DNA from: Ochromonas danica
Lineage: Eukaryota > Sar > Chrysophyceae > Chromulinales > Chromulinaceae
Assembly (NCBI GenBank): GCA_015146655.1
Contig: VKHL01000020.1
Location: 124,001 to 188,000, forward strand
Direction of reading: 5' to 3'
Length of the DNA: 64,000 bases
Position numbers and translations under genes: made by a program. The notes under the pieces were generated by a model. The model did no database searches. It was given only the letters and a program-made list of their open reading frames with translations, and was not told where the DNA came from. The stretch's first letter is position 1; each line of letters begins with the position of its first letter. Of this stretch, positions 1 through 10,428 are shown piece after piece.

Positions 1-49
1 CAATGGGATATAACATAGAAACAAATAGTTTTTCGCTGGATTCTTACTA

Positions 50-3000
50 CTACACCATGGCTATAGAGCCGACAGACTTCACTTCGGGGTAGATCTTGTG
101 CGGTGGTACATTATCGCCTGTCTCGGAGGTACCGGCCGTGCCATTGCTATTGTTATCAAAGAAGGAATTGGGATCCTCAGCTATGGGGAAAACCCGCATA
201 AACACACCCATGGGGAGACTGATCGCACCGAGCGCGACTGTTATTAGCCACTGCTCTATAGAGAGAGGCGTAGTCTTGAGAAAATCTCCACCAAAGTTGA
301 CCAAGATGATTTGAAATCCGATGGTGATCAAGGTGATGAAGATAAAGATGGGGTTGTGCTGGATATTCTTGAAGGCATTCCACTCGTCAAAGATGCTTCT
401 TGCATTGTATTCATTGAAGACCTGACAGAAGATGAATGTGTTAAAGATGATAGTATTGTGCGTGTAATCTTCCTTCTTGCATTCCAAGCACTTCGAATCA
501 AAATCCTCGAGATCAGACATGGCTAAATGATATGCTGTGCCATTTCCCATGAGGACGCGCTGTTCTTCCAGGCATTCCAACCCTTCTCCATCGCAATACG
601 TCTTGAAATCATTGCATGCAAATGTGCCCCAAGGAGAGATTTCTCGATTACCCAAGTCCCAGCGTTGGTTATAGCTCTCAACCTTGTAATCCAAGCAACC
701 AATTCCCTTAGAGACGTCAAACCACTTAGCTCCTTGGAAGAGCAACAGAAGCAACAGCAGCAGCTGGAAGAATGCCTGGAAAATAATGTTTCGGTACATA
801 GGCCAGGAGATCAAAGAGGCTGTTCGCTTGTATGGCTTGCGCTGAAGCAATTCTGGCGTGGGTTCCTCCATGCCCAAGGCCAAGGCACCCATCGTGTCCA
901 TGACCAAGTTCACCCAGAGCAGTTGAACAGCATTCAATGGAACTTCAAACCCAGCTATGGCGGAAATAAAGACTAAAAATAACGCCACAAGGTTAACGGC
1001 TAACTGGAATTGCAAGAATTTGCGAATATTATCGTATACGCAACGACCCCAAGAGATTGCCTTGACGATGGAAGAGAACTTATCGTCAAGAATCACGATA
1101 TCCGAGGCACTTTGAGCCACTTTAGTTCCTGTAATACCCATTGACAGACCGACATCAGCGGCCTTGAGGGCAGGAGCATCATTGGTACCATCGCCAGTGA
1201 CACCAACAACTTGTCCACCTTCCGGCCGACTCTCTTCCCATTCTTCGCGGTATCCAGGCAAGAGAAGATCACGATCCTTCTCCCAAGTCACTCCTTCTCT
1301 ATCTTTGAACTTCTTGACCCATTCTTCTCTATCTGAAGGAATGCCGTGTCCATTCAAGCGAGTCACTAGCAGATATTTATCATCAGGTGAAGATCGGGCC
1401 AGAACTTGCAAACGAGGCAGGATCGCGTCGACATCCTTAGGTTTCATTCGGCGGAATGTGGGACCTTCAACAGCCAAGCCCGTAGGGGTAAGGATACCAC
1501 ACTGTCTGGCGATTGCGCAGGCTGTGGCGATGTTATCGCCAGTGACCATGCGAACTGTAACGCCAGCCTCCTGAGCCATTCTGACTGCTTCTTTCACATC
1601 ACTTCGCAAAGGATCGATAATTCCAACAATACAATCCAGGATTAGACGACTATTATCAGGGGGATTGTCCTCCCAGCCATTAGGCAAGCTCTCAGCACTT
1701 TCAAAATCTCGATGAGCAAGGCAAAGGGTACGCAATGCATTGCCTGCCATTGACAAAATATGTTCTTCAAGTTGATCGCGCTTCTCTGGCGTCAAGGAAG
1801 CGGTCTTGCCCGTTGGAAGAAGATAATGGGTGCAGTCCTTCAGAATCCATTCACTGGCGCCTTTACAAAAGATCCTCACAGTTCCATCTGATTGATGGAC
1901 AACAGCTGTGGATCGCTTCTTCGCTGAGTTGAAATTGTAAATGCGGTCAATATCTTGGTTATACTTCGTCTCTTTCACTTGTTCGTAATCAAACCCCCAG
2001 GATCGGATCATCATCACTAACGCACCTTCAGTCTTGTTGCCAATGATTTGCGGACGATCCAAAAGTCGGCCATCAGCATCTTTGTGGATCAAATAAGCAC
2101 TACGATTGATGGCAACTTGCTCGGCAATTAGGCTTTTAACGTTATCGGTCAAGGTCACCTTGGGGAACTCTTCTTGATTGACGATGTTGTCTGCGAACCA
2201 GCCTTCAACAACAGTCATGCGGTTCTCCGTGAGGGTACCAGTTTTGTCAGAGCAAATGTTGGTAGCATTGCCCATGGTTTCACAAGCAGCCAACACACGA
2301 ATAAAGCATTGATCTTGATACATTTTCTTCGTGGAATAGGCAAGTGCAAGGGTAACAGCAAGTGGTAACCCTTCGGGAATAGATACCACCACAATAGTGA
2401 CAGCAATAATAAAAGCCTTGACAAATCCATCCACAACATCTTTGCCGTCATGTCTAGCCCAGATACTGACAACCAAAGCAATGAAGGTTGCCACAGCAAA
2501 CACCACTCCGACCTTCCCAATCTGAACACCACCAACAACAAGAAAAGCATTAGTTCAGATTAGCCAACAAGAGTAATCAGACATATACTGACCCACTTGG
2601 CCATATCTTCCAACTTGTCTTGCAAGGGAGTATTAACCGCTTCGCTCACTAAATTAGCCTTGATCTTTCCCCATTGAGAGCGAGTACCAATACCAATCAC
2701 TAACGCCTTACAATCCTCTCCTTCTGTGATTAAGCAAGAAGAGAGAAGAAAGCAATCTTTGTCTCGTGTCTTCTTGATATCCTCAGGCTCGCCAGTGAGC
2801 GACGATTCGTTGGACAGAACGGTACTCTTGTCAATGAGAATACAATCAGCTGGAATAGAATCACCAGCTTGAAGCACAACAATATCACCCACGACAATAT
2901 CTTTAGGGTTGACACGTTCAATCGAACCATTGCGCAAGACAGAGGCGCGCTCATCATTCTGAGAAGATGCCTCTAATGCGCGGAATTGTAATTGCTTGGA

Positions 3001-3399
3001 ATAGTCGTTTCCAGCAGTAATATTAGACACCAAGAAAATGGCAATAAAAATAGCGACTGCCTCAATCCAGCCATCCTCGGGGTGAGTAAGCACACCAATA
3101 ATCAAGGAGACGGTAGAGGCAGCAATAAGGATGAGAAGGATTCCATCAGATAGAGCGCGAAGCAACAGGGTAAAATAGCTTTCCATAGGGGACTCAGGAA
3201 ATGCATTTGTACCGAAGCGTTGTCTCATGGCTAGAACGTCGTCGTGACTCCATCCCGTAATGAGATTCACTCCGATAATCTTGGCCAGTATCTCGACACC
3301 ACCGAGTTCGTCTAAATGCTTGCGATTATCTTCGCGCGCTTGTTCGACATTTAAAGAGTCAAGTAATGACTGTGTTAATTCTCCATTTGGGCCACTCAT
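50..3399 (-). CDS. P-type Ca2+-transporting ATPase, plasma-membrane (IIB, PMCA) type
   Basis: Two exons (3399-2593 and 2521-50) encode about 1092 aa; the 71-bp intron 2522-2592 joins ...EDMAKW to IGKVGVVFAVATF in frame. The enzyme would export Ca2+ from the cytosol using ATP. Visible hallmarks in order are the actuator motif SLTGEPEDIKK, the M4 segment VSIPEGLPLAVTLALAYS, the phosphorylation site DKTGTLTEN (about residue 360), KGASEWIL in the nucleotide-binding domain, TGDN, GDGTNDAPALK and a run of C-terminal membrane helices containing LLWVNLVMDTMGALALG. The start is the first ATG in frame (MSGPNGELT), followed by the family N-terminus GGVEILAKIIGVN. The frame stays open further upstream but has no other ATG. 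The tail after the last membrane helix is only about 40 residues, so a long C-terminal calmodulin domain of the animal type is absent. The family call is very secure; plasma membrane versus vacuole is not determined. Confidence 0.95.
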
Positions 3400-3944
3400 T
3401 TTATCAACAATGCGATGACCAGACCAGTTCACACAGTGCCTTTCGATTCTGTCCAATCTAACGAATATGGACAGTATAGAGTGACGATCCGGATCTTCTT
3501 CTTCTCTCAGGACAAAGGAATATAGAAGAGATGCGCCAAGCCGAACCAGCTGGGCTGAGGCATGGCAAGCGGATAGTTCTTCTCTCAGGCTTGCCGGACA
3601 ATTCCATTCCGCTTCTATGGAATATAGAACAGCAGAGTCCCTTCCGTCCGTCCTTCTTGCTTCTCTTCCTTGCACAAAGGTGGAGATATAACCAGGATTT
3701 GTTGAGTTCTGAAACAGTGCCGGAATTGGCTGAGAAGTTTCTGAGCGGTTTTGCTGTACAGGTCATATGAGCTTGCTGACGTGAGCAGCAAACGTTGACC
3801 TGTCGGTTGCGTTGCGAAAGTAACTGCCTAACCCTCACTCAATCTATGAGATTGTGGTGTTACTTTTATAATGAATTGTTGCTACATGGTGGTGATACAA
3901 CCAGAGAAAATCAAACCAATTACATTGAGCAAAACTAGCCAAGG
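3400..3944. other. intergenic, ATPase 5' side to TTC8 3' end
   Basis: About 545 bp lie between the ATPase start codon and the end of the TTC8 gene. Open stretches here have no supported start and resemble no family. I see no RNA gene or repeat. Confidence 0.5.
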
Positions 3945-5695
3945 TTAGGTATTTAGAAAAGTCTTTTGGAGAGTGCTAAGCAGCTCTTTGCTATCAATAT
4001 GATTTGGAAAAATCTGCAACGCTTTGCTGACATAGTTATGAGCATCTTGGAAGTCTCCTGTTCGATAGGCAAGAAGAGCAAGATTATAGAATGGCTCGAA
4101 AACGTGTGGAGCGACTTCGCAACCAGCTGAAAGACAAGCCTTTGCAACATCATACTTTTGTCTGCGCATTTCAAGGACGGCAATATTATTCAACGCCTCC
4201 CCGTGAGAATTATCAATGGAAACAGCGACTTTGAATGCTTGGTATGCCAGACCAAGATCGCCTAAAGAGACACCAACATGGCCAATATTATACCAAACAT
4301 CCGCCATCTCTTCGTCGCCTGCTAAACTCAAAGCACGTTCAAAACAACCCAATGCCATATCATATTGTGAAGAATAGAAGCAGCAGAGTCCAATGTTATT
4401 CCAAACTTCTGTATTGTTCACACCCATTTGGAGTAATCGACGGTAGTACCGAATCGCCATCTCCGGCTACAAAACACTCACACCCACCATAAGAACCAGA
4501 CAAACACTCTCGCGTAACCAAGCAAAGCACTAACCTGATCAGAATAAAAGCAATGTGCGCCCAGACATGCGATGGACTCTATGTTGCTGGCATCCAGTGC
4601 CAACACGCGCTTGTAGTAGTTCATCGCAGCTTCCTGATCATTCAGCATGTCATACAATCTAGCCAAGCCAAGCTGCAGACGGGGTTCACATGTAAACTTA
4701 TCACTAGCTTCGATAAGTAACTCTAATGCAGTATTAGGCAAATCCAATCTTGTGTAAACATTGCATAGCTCGAGATAGGTGTTAACAATGGGTTGAATCT
4801 TCAATGCCGATCGAAATTGTTGTTCTGCTTCACGTAATAGCCCCAATTTGAAATAGCACTTCCCAAGGCGAGCTTTCCACCACCAATTCTTGAATTCATG
4901 CTCTCTTGTAGCCTCGGCACAGAGTTCCAAGGCCTTGCGTGGATTATGTTCCACGTAGAGCAAGTAGTCGACCAAAATCATGGCCAGCCCGGTGATCTTG
5001 GCATACTTCTTGATATTGAGCTTTTCGACATCAATCATAGAAGAGTTGTTATTGATCAAAGAGGCGGTACCTAATCGAATCTCTCTGCCTAATGTTGTCA
5101 TGGGACGACTGGACGTGCTGCCACGACTACTTTGTAATGCCGTACGAAGATCAGTTGAACCGGTAGTGGGCCGCGAACTAGATGGTCGAGCAAATCCAGT
5201 AACTATCCAGATAAAAGTTAAAAGTGATCAACAGGCACAACAATCAAAGCAAAGCAGATTTTTTTCCACTGCCTGAACAGTCTAGAGGCGCTCACCTGGT
5301 CGACCTGACTGACTCACAGGGCGAATAGCTTGGTCATAGCTTCCATTGGTTCGACTAGAAACTTGTGGAGTGCTAAGAGAAGTGCCAGGTCGCGGGACAG
5401 AGGCCATGGCATTCTCATCCATCATGACCTCGGCAATACCTTCCTCATCCATCTCAATGTCGTCTATGAAGTTCTTCTTGATCAACGCCTTGCACTTCGT
5501 CACCCAAGCTGCCTAATGTAGGTGAATGTGACACGTGGTATTTTGTCAAGTGGGTCAGGTCACCGCATGTCTCCGTGGGAGATAAGCTGTTACCTGATCG
5601 CCAGGATTAGCGGATAAGATCTCATTACAGATTTGAATACAATCGTCTAACTTCCCACGTCTTAGCTTACTTAACGCATGCCATAGAGGATCCAT
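3945..5695 (-). CDS. TTC8: TTC8/BBS8, tetratricopeptide subunit of the BBSome
   Basis: Four exons (5695-5594, 5512-5296, 5202-4535, 4466-3945) give about 502 aa, close to the animal protein (roughly 530 aa). Introns are 81, 93 and 68 bp, all GT-AG. Exon 1 starts MDPLWHALSKLRRGKLDDC. Exon 2 carries the family signature DEEGIAEVMMDENA followed by VPRPGTSL, then the SQSGRP repeats. Exon 3 carries GREIRLGTASL and HEFKNWWWKARLGKCYFKLG. Exon 4 carries RYYRRLLQMGV, NNIGLCCFYSSQYDMAL and DVWYNIGHVGVSLGDLGLAY. The second half is tandem TPR helices. In the BBSome this subunit helps form the coat that moves membrane cargo in and out of cilia, so its presence predicts a flagellated life stage. Alignment with animal TTC8 is strong over nearly the full length. 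Confidence 0.95.
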
Positions 5696-6104
5696 CTTCG
5701 GCTAGTTAACTTTTCCAGATGAATTTCTCTTACTCGACTGATTTTCGCTCTCCAACTGCAAACTTGACTGTTTTTCGTTTTAGCCTTCCAGCACAGATTC
5801 CATGGAATCCATCGCGCAACCTCTACGCTAAGCAGAAGCTACTAATATACTACTGTAGTAGTATCTATGCTACATTAGGCTGGGAGTCCTCTCAACTAAG
5901 ACAGTGGTAGAAGGATGGAAGATAAAGTAATAGACTAGGGTTCTTTCTAAGAGAAGTCTGTTAGTTTATCTAATCCAATGAGAAAATGTTGTATTCATTA
6001 ATTGTATACGAAGAAGATATCCGAGTTATATCTATACCACTACTACTATACCACTACTACTACTACTACTACTACCAAACCTTGATGACAGGCAATAACG
6101 AAGA
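5696..6104. other. TTC8 upstream region and trinucleotide repeat
   Basis: This 409-bp stretch lies upstream of TTC8 and downstream of the next minus-strand gene. It holds a (TAC)n run at about 6045-6076 and, near the TTC8 start, poly-T/TTTTTCG-like pyrimidine tracts of the kind seen near several gene starts in the window. No gene is seen. Confidence 0.5.
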
Positions 6105-7204
6105 TTATTGAAACAGTTTATCTGCTTCAAACTCTTCAAACGCGACGCTTTTCATGTCCATTCGATAGATGCGATGATCATTATCCAGCCAATAGGTCAT
6201 ATCCACAAAGAAATCAATTTTGTAGGGTGTAATACTGACATTAAGTCCTGAGAGATCAGACGAAAACCCGGCATTTTGCATTAGAGCATTCGGCTTTTCA
6301 CCAGTTGTAAGGAGATGGTCCCACACTCGCAGAGGGACACGATGCACTTTCTGATCTTCATCCAGTATCTCTACCGCAAAGTCCTTGATTCTCGTACCTT
6401 GAATTCGTCCTGTCATGATCAATTGACTCCCTTCTCGGTCAAGATGTTGCTTGATTTGTGCCTCATGAAGTTGCACCACATTATCTGGGCTTGCTAGCAT
6501 GTAGACAAAAATCACGGCTAGAATCTTATCTAGACCATTCAATCGGCGAATGAGCTCTGAGCTCACCTCCTTCTCAGCATAGCTATTCATGTGACAGCTA
6601 CCCACAGAATAGGTCATAAAGAACTTGCGCACTAGCTCGGTATCATTCGAGTTGTAGACATTGGTGATCATGATGGGGATATCACGTCGAATGTCTCTCT
6701 TGAGAATACGAGGAATAGGATTAACACGCCGCCAGGGTCGAAGCGGTTTGGGTCGAGGAGCGAGATTGACATCCTCACTCACAGGGAAGTCCACCACAAC
6801 CGCAGTGGAGACAGCAGGGCTTTCCTCTGAGTCTCTGCGACGCTTTCGCCCTCTCTTCTCCTTCATTGGCATACTACACACACAGACAATGCACACACAT
6901 ACACAGTTAGTCAGAGATGTCATGCAGAAGTCATCAGAGTGATGGTAACAAACCTCATCTCCGACGACTCTGCGGGAACTTCTTTGACACTAGCACTTGT
7001 ACAGGTCTCGTCACTATCATTGATGCTGGCATTGGCAAAGTCATAATCTGCCACATTGAAAAAGGGAGGGGGTATGAGAGATCAGATCTAATGTGATTCA
7101 AGGGTATTAGGCCATTAAGCCTTACCATAAAAGCATTTGAAAAGATCGTCAATCTCTTCTTCAGCTAGCCCCAAGTCGAATATATTCACTTGGTTCCCAT
7201 CCAT
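6105..7204 (-). CDS. unrecognised protein, acidic N-terminus and basic KRGRKRRR patch
   Basis: Three exons (7204-7126, 7047-6954, 6873-6105) encode about 313 aa. Introns are 78 and 80 bp, GT-AG, and keep frame (FKCFY/DYDF and SSEM/SMPMKE). I do not recognise the family. The first 57 residues are acidic (AEEEIDDLF, NDSDET). A likely nuclear-localisation patch KEKRGRKRRRDSEE follows, then a Pro/Arg stretch (PRPKPLRPWRRVNPIP), then a folded-looking region of about 200 residues ending in FEEFEADKLFQ. The acidic-basic layout suggests a nuclear factor, but that is inference. It is divergent from the YjbQ-like gene, sharing a 174-bp promoter region. Confidence 0.75.
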
Positions 7205-7272
7205 TGCTCAATCTCCATGAACCTTCGTTCTCCTCTCTACAGTACGTGGTGGTAAATTAGATGGTGGTTGTG

Positions 7273-7281
7273 TTAAGTTAA
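7273..7281. promoter_or_regulatory. TTAAGTTAA element in divergent promoter
   Basis: The 9-mer TTAAGTTAA sits between the divergent starts at 7204 (-) and 7379 (+). The same 9-mer recurs in two other divergent promoters of the window. A regulatory role is inferred only from position and recurrence. Confidence 0.35.
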
Positions 7282-7378
7282 GAGAAATAGGCGTTTTTCG
7301 CTAAAAACTGTTTTTCATACTGTGGGTGAGAAGTCAAGTCAGCAGAATCAGAAGAAGAAAGAGATTGAGGAATTGGAT

Positions 7379-8201
7379 ATGGTGGCACTTCACTGTGTTG
7401 GTAGAGATCGAAGCAGTCAGTCCTGGAGTATCTTAGCTCTTTGCCTTACTCTTCTTGCTATGACAATATCAACAACTGCCTTTCGACTTCCTTTTGGACA
7501 GGTTGTCTCAAGGAGGCTCCCTGCACTCTCCTTGCAGCAGCAGTCGACAGGAGACTTCATCTGTCATTATGAAGAGCTCTCTGTATCGACTCAGAAGGGT
7601 ATCCATCTCACTGACATCACCTCCAGGGTGCAGGAGGTGGTGAGGAGGGAAGCGCTGGAAAGTGGCCACGTGGTCGTCTTCCCCAAGCATACCACTACTG
7701 CGGTAGTGGTCAATGAGATGGAACCACGTCTAGTAGATGACGTTAGACAATACTTGTACAAGCTTGCTCCCCCTCAGTATCCCTACCTACACAATGACAA
7801 TCATCTGCGACAAGCACCATCAGGTTCGTTCCACTGCCACCACTGCCATTCACCTCCACCCACTCACCATACCCTCCAAATGAGATAGACTGGCCTGGAG
7901 GAGAGGAGGCTTGGAAAGCTCAAGAGCCCATGAATGCTCACTCTCACCTGCTCAACATGTTGCTGGGCAGCAGTCAGACCCTACCAGTGCATAAGGGCAA
8001 GTTGCAGTTGGGATCTGTGCAGTCAGTCATCTTGGTAAGTTATCGTTAAGATAGTATCTTTCAGTCAGTAGAAACTGAAAGTCTCTATGTCTCTCTCAGG
8101 TGGAGCTAGATGGTCCACGAGAGCGCACTGTGGCTGTGCACATTACTGGGCAACGTCAGCCCTCATCTTCAACTTCAACTAGGTCTTTTCCATCTGTCTG
8201 A
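7379..8201 (+). CDS. YjbQ/UPF0047-family protein with plastid presequence
   Basis: Three exons (7379-7823, 7889-8034, 8100-8201) encode about 230 aa; both introns are 65 bp and GT-AG. The core matches the YjbQ/UPF0047 family: FPKHTTTAVVVNE, the metal-site-like HNDNHLRQ, MNAHSHLLNMLLGSSQTLPV, GKLQLGSVQSVILVELDGPR and VAVHITG. Bacterial members have been linked to secondary thiamine-phosphate synthase activity; the physiological role is unsettled. The first ATG in frame at 7379 gives a hydrophobic signal sequence (WSILALCLTLLAMTIS) ending TTAF before RLPFGQ, which fits the bipartite plastid presequence of secondary algae. The family call is secure; plastid import is inference. Confidence 0.88.
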
Positions 8202-8528
8202 CCTTATCTCTACCATGAATTATCATGATCTGCATGCAGAACAGATCAATCACTTCTATCTCTTATGCTAGTATTTGCTTTTAACCTTAAAAGGAACAAC
8301 CTAATTCCATTGGAGTCGAAGGTTCTTCCATGGAATGCTCTCCACGCAAAATAGTATTTTCAGTTTCTGTCTCTTTTGCCCAGTTTTCAGTTCATATGTG
8401 TGTGTCTGTCTGCTGGAAGAAGAGCGACAAGGTCACCGTGACTGACTGACTGCTCGGTACTGCCCCATCGTCATCATCGTCATCATCTCATCATCATCTC
8501 TCAGCTCTCAATAGTGTCCCCAAGTAAG
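8202..8528. other. intergenic, nothing recognised
   Basis: This 327-bp gap between two plus-strand genes has a short TCATCATCG repeat near 8466-8500 directly upstream of the next ATG. No gene or RNA is seen. Confidence 0.4.
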
Positions 8529-9500
8529 ATGAAGGCAGAGGCTGTTGAAGAAGCAGAGCGAGATGATTCTTCTGCTTATCTCTCACAGCTGGCTGACCGG
8601 GTACAGGCCTGGGCGAGAGAGAAGAGAGTTGCTTTCAAGCTGTCAGAGTGCAAGGAAGCCTTCATGAAGATCAGTCCTATTCTCCTAGAGCGTGCCTGTG
8701 CTCTCCTAGTGGAGAGAGGAGTGCTCACAGTGGCAGGGGGACGCATCGCCCTGTACCAGCTCTCCCCCGCCTACCAGATGAAACAACAACCACTACAACA
8801 ACATGTAGCAGACAGAGCAGAGGCGGCTAGCAGCAATAAGAAGAAGAAGACTGTAGCAGCAGCAGGTGGAGGAGGAGGCCTGCGGGTCAAAGCACAGCCC
8901 TGCCCCTCCTCCTCCTCCTCTGCTGCTGCTGCTTCATTAGCTAAAGGGCATGTGAGCCTCCGTCCTATTCCTACCCCTCCTGCTCCTCCTGCTGCTGCTA
9001 CCAGGCAGGTCGAGCATAAGGTAACCACTACCTCTTCTACCTCTTCTACCAACACGAAGAAGAAGAGAGACCATCGCACTGCTGTCTTGGGCGATAATAG
9101 CGATAGCAGCAATGAGTCTTCTTGTGAGAACACCCGGCCTTTGAACATCATTGATATCTCTCTACAGCAGAGACCTGCTGCCTCTATGAAGAAGGCGAGG
9201 CTCGCTACCCACTCACTGCCTCTGTCTTCACAGGAAGAGGATGATCAGCAGAAGAAGCAGCTAGAGGTGGTGGTGGTTGAGCCAGAAGGAGGGGTGGTAG
9301 CGGAGGAGGAGAGGATGAAGCTGATCAAGCACTTGGCTGAAGCCTTCCGAGAGCATGACGCTGCCCTGTGTCTCTCCTCTTACCTCCCTCAGGCAGCCTC
9401 AGAGTTGAAGATGGAGAAGGATGTGGTACACTCTGTGTTGTTAGACTTGCAGACTCAGAACCGTGTCATGATAGATGGAGATGACATCTACGACATCTAA
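8529..9500 (+). CDS. protein with two winged-helix-like domains, C-terminal one MCM-like
   Basis: Intronless, 323 aa from the first in-frame ATG (MKAEAVEEAERDD). Residues about 15-80 (AYLSQLADRVQAWAREK to ERGVLTVAGGRIALYQL) form a helical unit ending in a beta-wing pattern. A long low-complexity linker follows with Lys, Ala, Ser, Pro and Gly runs. The last 65 residues (LIKHLAEAFREHDAAL, then VVHSVLLDLQTQNRVMIDGD and DIYDI) resemble the winged-helix tail of MCM helicase subunits such as MCM3, where the last strand reads NQVMVSDDIIFLI. There is no AAA+ domain, so this is not an MCM protein. A role in replication or chromatin is possible but unproven. It converges on MPP10. Confidence 0.75.
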   Translation: MKAEAVEEAERDDSSAYLSQLADRVQAWAREKRVAFKLSECKEAFMKISPILLERACALLVERGVLTVAGGRIALYQLSPAYQMKQQPLQQHVADRAEAASSNKKKKTVAAAGGGGGLRVKAQPCPSSSSSAAAASLAKGHVSLRPIPTPPAPPAAATRQVEHKVTTTSSTSSTNTKKKRDHRTAVLGDNSDSSNESSCENTRPLNIIDISLQQRPAASMKKARLATHSLPLSSQEEDDQQKKQLEVVVVEPEGGVVAEEERMKLIKHLAEAFREHDAALCLSSYLPQAASELKMEKDVVHSVLLDLQTQNRVMIDGDDIYDI

Positions 9501-9740
9501 CAACTGCTGCATCACAGACTGTGAGTGAGTGAGTGAGTCTATCTGTACTGTATATAGTCTAGAGAGAATGAATGGATGAAGAAGAAGTCTTCTTCTATAG
9601 TTAATTTAAACCAACCCTCCCTCTGTTAAGCCTCGCTAGTACTGTACCATCACTAGTAGTCTACTGTGAGCTATGATAATGTAGCAGTCAGTCAGTCAGT
9701 CAGCCAGCTAGTCTACAGTCAGTCTAGTTAGTTAGTCAGT

Positions 9741-10389
9741 CTAGAGTTTGAACGCCGCAGAGCGCGACTGTCTGCCAGCTGCTACCTCCTCACCTCCTCC
9801 TCCTCCTCCTTCCACTCGACTGTTCTTCATCTTCTTCCGCACCACTTCTTCTGTCTCAGCTTGCAGTTTGCCGAAGAAAGCCGCGGACTTGTTGTGCGAC
9901 CTGCTGTCAGTTACCGCCCCCGCTACCTCTCCTCCTCCTCCTCCTCGTCCTCTCTTCTTACCATTAGCTTCCCCTGCCAGAGTGACGCGCTTGTCTCTCC
10001 GTAGCTCATCATTGAGCATCTTGTTGAGGTAGTCAGCTGATTGATTACGCTTCTTCTCTGCTTCGTTCTGCTTGTTCTGCTTGCGAATCATTGTCTTGAG
10101 AGCACGACGACGACGTTGTTTCACTTCGGGTGTGTCCATCTCCTCAGCGGTCATCTTCAACAAGGCAATCTTATTCCGTGGTCGATCTACAATCTCTTCA
10201 GGAGCATAGGCCAAGGCAGTGGGGGAGGTTTGTAGGTTAATCATAGCACTACCTTGAGCACTGTCTTCCATTTGTAAAGCAGGTAGAAGACGTTGATTAG
10301 CTAAGACTTGTGCATTGACTTCGACAGAGACTGGCTTAGGGGTATAGTAGAAGTGGGAGAGACGATCCAATGTACGGGATAGCTGCATT

Positions 10390-10428
<39 letters not shown>

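Noticed and set aside
3400-3675. Open extension upstream of the Ca2+ ATPase ATG
   Set aside because: No other ATG in that frame, and the sequence does not resemble PMCA N-termini.
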